NCBI GenBank assembly: GCA_035530655.1
Contig: DATKUK010000119.1
Span: forward strand, 15,740 to 79,739
DNA from: DATKUK01 sp035530655
GTDB taxonomy: Bacteria; Planctomycetota; Phycisphaerae; UBA1845; DATKUK01
Reading direction: 5' to 3'
DNA length: 64,000 bases
In this document: positions 61,593 through 64,000 of the stretch, one piece after another
Layout of the letters: each line of letters begins with the position of its first letter
How positions within the stretch are numbered: position 1 is the stretch's first letter
The notes under the pieces: model-generated
Seen by the model: the letters and a program-made list of their open reading frames with translations, nothing else
Told to the model about the DNA's origin: nothing
The model's database searches: none
Program-made: the position numbers and the translations under genes

Positions 61593-63158
61593 CTAGCGAT
61601 GCCACAGGTAGTACACCGGTCGTGAACCCACCAATTGCCGAAACGTCATCGCCAGAGCCTCCGGCCCCCACCGCAAGACCCGTTTCTCGCCCCCGCCGGT
61701 CGTGGCCCGCAGCCAGTCGAACGCCACCTGCCGCACCAGGCGACGTACCGCCGGCCGGCGCTTTACCTGTTCGGCAAAATCTTCAACCAGCGGATCGACC
61801 TTCAGACGCGCGAGCTGCTCCCACATCTTCTGCCGACCCGCCGGCAGCGGACACTCGCCGATCCGTTCCATCCCCGCCCGCTCGAACACCGGATTCACCG
61901 TCCCCATGTTCGCCAGACACTCCACGTACGGCACGCCCACCATGCCCAGCGTCTCGCGCACCAGCCAGTGTCCCAGCCCACAGCCGCGTACGTCTGGGTG
62001 GATCACCAGTCGACGCAGAATCCGCACCTCGCGGTTCAGTCGACCCGGATTGCGCACAAACTGACCGTTCGTCGCCTTGTTGCGAAGCGACAGTTCCATC
62101 GGCCCGTGCGCGTACACCACCACGCCCAGCGCCTCGCCTCCCACGCCGTCGCGCAGCGTGAACACCTTGTCGACAAACCCCAGCTCCGCCGTGCAGCGGT
62201 AGTGCATCGCCCCGAACGTCTGATAGTCGGCCTTTGTGCCCCGTTCGATCCGCAGCCGCCGGAAGAAGCTGATCGGCCTCTGCCGCGGCGTGCTCTGGGC
62301 CACCACGTAGCGCCCGCCGCCCTGTAGTCGCACCGTCACGTCAGGCTGCAAGTCGGCCACGATGTCCTCATGCGTGCAGGCCGTCACCAGCATTAGACCG
62401 CGCGAGTTGCCGGCCGGCTCGCTTCGGCCCACCAGCTTCCGCAGGTTGTAGGCAATCGCCTTGGCCGCGCGCCGATGGAGCACTGCGCAGAACTCATCGC
62501 ACAGCAACACCGCAGGCCCTGGGTGGTTGGCGTTGGCCTCCGCTTGCGACGCACGTTCAGCCTGGCTTAAGGCCCGCGCCAGCCGCGCGCGAAACTGCTC
62601 CCCCTCCGATAGCTCCGCGTACGGACGAATCCAAAGCCGCGGTTCGCCGATGCCGCAGGTTGTCAGAATCGCCAGGCTGCGTCCCAGACCCGCCTCGCGC
62701 GCCACCAGATCTACAATCGCCCGGCCGGCAGGCATCCTCGTCCGCCCCACGTCGGCCACCCGCGTCGTCCCCGTGATGCACCGGCCGGCCGAGGACCCCA
62801 ATCGCACGCTACTGCGCCGATTGGGGCCCCGGCCTGCCCCCCCAAGCCGATTAAGTTCTTGCAGCACCGCTGTCTTACCCGATCCGCTGGGGCCCAACAG
62901 CAGCACGATCTTGCCGCCCTCGGCCGGCAGATCGAGGTCGCGCACGATCCAGAAAGGCTCCGGCCTCGGCGAGATACCGAACCGCAGACACACCTGCGTC
63001 GTGCGTGGACTACACGGCAGCGCCTCAGGCTGTCGCTGCACGCTGAAGCGCCGCCAACTCCGCTGCCCCCCCGCGCGCGTGCCTTGGCCCGTTCGTTGTC
63101 GTGCGTTCGCCTCGCCGTTGTGGGCATCCGCCCGAACCGTGCCATTGCGCGCAGCCAT
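61593..63158 (-). CDS. Soluble ABC-ATPase domain fused to a GNAT-like domain
   Basis: About 521 residues from the ATG at 63158 (a longer frame to 63296 is possible). The N-terminal half is an ABC ATPase: Walker A LLGPSGSGKTAVL (near residue 90), signature YAELSEGEQFRARLARAL, Walker B AVLLCDEFCAVL, and a switch His region TACTHEDIV. No membrane helix is present, so it is not a conventional transporter. The C-terminal half contains a GNAT-like acetyl-CoA-binding motif (RRLVIHPDVRGCGLGHWLV) and MGTVNPVFERAGM. Both halves seem complete, so this is a true fusion. Function unknown; modification of nucleic acid or protein powered by ATP is one idea. Neighbours give no clue. Confidence 0.78.
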   Translation of the reverse strand: MAARNGTVRADAHNGEANARQRTGQGTRAGGQRSWRRFSVQRQPEALPCSPRTTQVCLRFGISPRPEPFWIVRDLDLPAEGGKIVLLLGPSGSGKTAVLQELNRLGGAGRGPNRRSSVRLGSSAGRCITGTTRVADVGRTRMPAGRAIVDLVAREAGLGRSLAILTTCGIGEPRLWIRPYAELSEGEQFRARLARALSQAERASQAEANANHPGPAVLLCDEFCAVLHRRAAKAIAYNLRKLVGRSEPAGNSRGLMLVTACTHEDIVADLQPDVTVRLQGGGRYVVAQSTPRQRPISFFRRLRIERGTKADYQTFGAMHYRCTAELGFVDKVFTLRDGVGGEALGVVVYAHGPMELSLRNKATNGQFVRNPGRLNREVRILRRLVIHPDVRGCGLGHWLVRETLGMVGVPYVECLANMGTVNPVFERAGMERIGECPLPAGRQKMWEQLARLKVDPLVEDFAEQVKRRPAVRRLVRQVAFDWLRATTGGGEKRVLRWGPEALAMTFRQLVGSRPVYYLWHR

Positions 63159-63849
63159 GTCGACCCCCGAAAACAACGATCCATCGACCCGCGGTCCGCG
63201 GGTCTTCGCCACACCGCGTTCGTACTTGCGTCCAACGGTCGCGCCACCACACCGCCCGTATCGCCGCCGCTCCACCATCGGAAGGGCTGCGGCCACCGGT
63301 CAGGCAGGCACAAACCTCACCACGTTATTCTGTTCTGTTTGGGTCTGCAGCAGCCGTCCGAGGCGGTCGGGACCACCCGGCCGGCCGACGCCGCCGACCC
63401 ACTTGCCCCAGTTAAGAGAATGGTCAGGCGGTTCACTTCAGGCAACTTGATTGGCGACCCATTCCGCCTGAAACCTCTTCCAATATACCTCAATTTGTCG
63501 CAATATCAAGCGCAAAGCAATAAAGATATGGCTCAAAGTGATCGTCAGAGTGCCACATAGATGGCACTCCGCTAGGGCTCGATCTCCCCCCGAGTGGCCG
63601 GGACCGCCGTGGCAGACCGCCCGGCGTCGCCGTGTAAGAGGCTTCAGCTCGCATTGCTCAGATGGATCGACGGGTTCCAGGCGCGGCCCTGTACAAAGGC
63701 GCGTCCAACCACGAGGATGTGGCAGCTCGGTCTTCGTGGAGGCCGCACGCGTGGGCTTCGGCCGTTGAGGATATGCCTCGCCGACGCAATAATACTGGCG
63801 AACGGGCCACGGTAGTCGTGGCTGGATATGAGCTTATGGGATATGTCAC
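63159..63849. other. Intergenic region between divergent genes
   Basis: About 690 bases separate the ABC/GNAT gene and the rightward gene at 63850. Short frames here look like shadows. An AT-rich patch at about 63476-63540 may hold a promoter. A hairpin GAGTGCCA/TGGCACTC (63548-63569) has no T-run, so it could be an operator rather than a terminator. I see no RNA gene. Confidence 0.45.
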
Positions 63850-64000
63850 ATGAAACCGGCCGCCAAGCGACGCATGTTCCGGATGGTCATCCCCAAATAC
63901 CCTGCCTTCAACGTCTACAGCCACATTGCCAAGAAGACCACGGCCCTCGGGCCGCTTTGCGTGGCCACCAGCGTCAGCAAAATGCCCGGCTGGGACGTGG
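63850..64000 (+). CDS. 5' end of a gene running off the window, possibly a B12/radical SAM-type protein
   Basis: Fifty codons from ATG 63850 to the window end with no stop. The translation (RMFRMVIPKYPAFNVYSHI, then AKKTTALGPLCVATSVSK) has a beta strand with a Pro turn and a TTALGPLCVAT segment, as at the start of cobalamin-binding radical SAM proteins, which begin with a similar alternation. That match is from memory of the pattern and covers only the first 50 residues, so the family is tentative. A second ATG at 63874 is also possible. Confidence 0.45.
   Translation, partial: MKPAAKRRMFRMVIPKYPAFNVYSHIAKKTTALGPLCVATSVSKMPGWDV

Overview
The window is GC-rich, tightly packed bacterial DNA from a Gram-negative organism. 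Evidence for that cell type: a Kdo transferase (waaA), an outer-membrane beta-barrel, lipobox proteins, and System II cytochrome c maturation (ResB/CcsA). The gene complement (IS1380-type transposon, DUF2089, DUF4432, large TPR/membrane proteins, an enlarged RseP) suggests Planctomycetota, perhaps Phycisphaerae; this is inference without a marker gene.

Region 1 (1-19497) is a multiheme cytochrome island. A leftward operon encodes an outer-membrane beta-barrel, an NHL-repeat lipoprotein and a multiheme cytochrome that runs off the left edge. A rightward run of ten tightly overlapping genes encodes ResB, CcsA, a tetraheme, an NHL lipoprotein, an octaheme, a multiheme c/cytochrome b fusion, a membrane-anchored triheme, a third NHL protein, a 24-heme cytochrome and a 12-heme NapC/NirT-like cytochrome. 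I count 63 CXXCH motifs plus four CX3CH/CX4CH motifs. The likely role is electron transfer between the quinone pool and the outer membrane or exterior, with a dedicated haem-attachment machine; the electron donor or acceptor is unknown.

Region 2 (19498-22586) holds a small membrane protein, tRNA-Arg(TCT), a secreted SGNH hydrolase, a strong leftward terminator with a possible small RNA in front of it, and a relic of a Gfo/Idh/MocA gene. Region 3 (22645-37466) is mostly housekeeping: a DUF4139 protein, an Eco57I/PglX-class methyltransferase translationally overlapping an RNase HII-like gene, a HEAT-repeat pair, rseP-dxr, a rhomboid protease, thrC and dapB.

Region 4 (37643-38814) is a decayed IS1380-type element with both ends still visible, sitting directly upstream of a CBM9-like/esterase fusion. 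Region 5 (42145-61439) has a TPR protein with a DUF2089 regulator, a truncated ORF6N gene, rnr, ylbF, two large membrane/TPR proteins, a YhaM-like exonuclease, a 2-hydroxyacid dehydrogenase, an autoregulated ribbon-helix-helix-type gene with a four-site operator, a TauE/SafE transporter, an SDR/DUF4432 pair, waaA-proB, a lipoprotein and a short repeat array. The right end has a soluble ABC-ATPase/GNAT fusion and the first codons of a gene that runs off the window.
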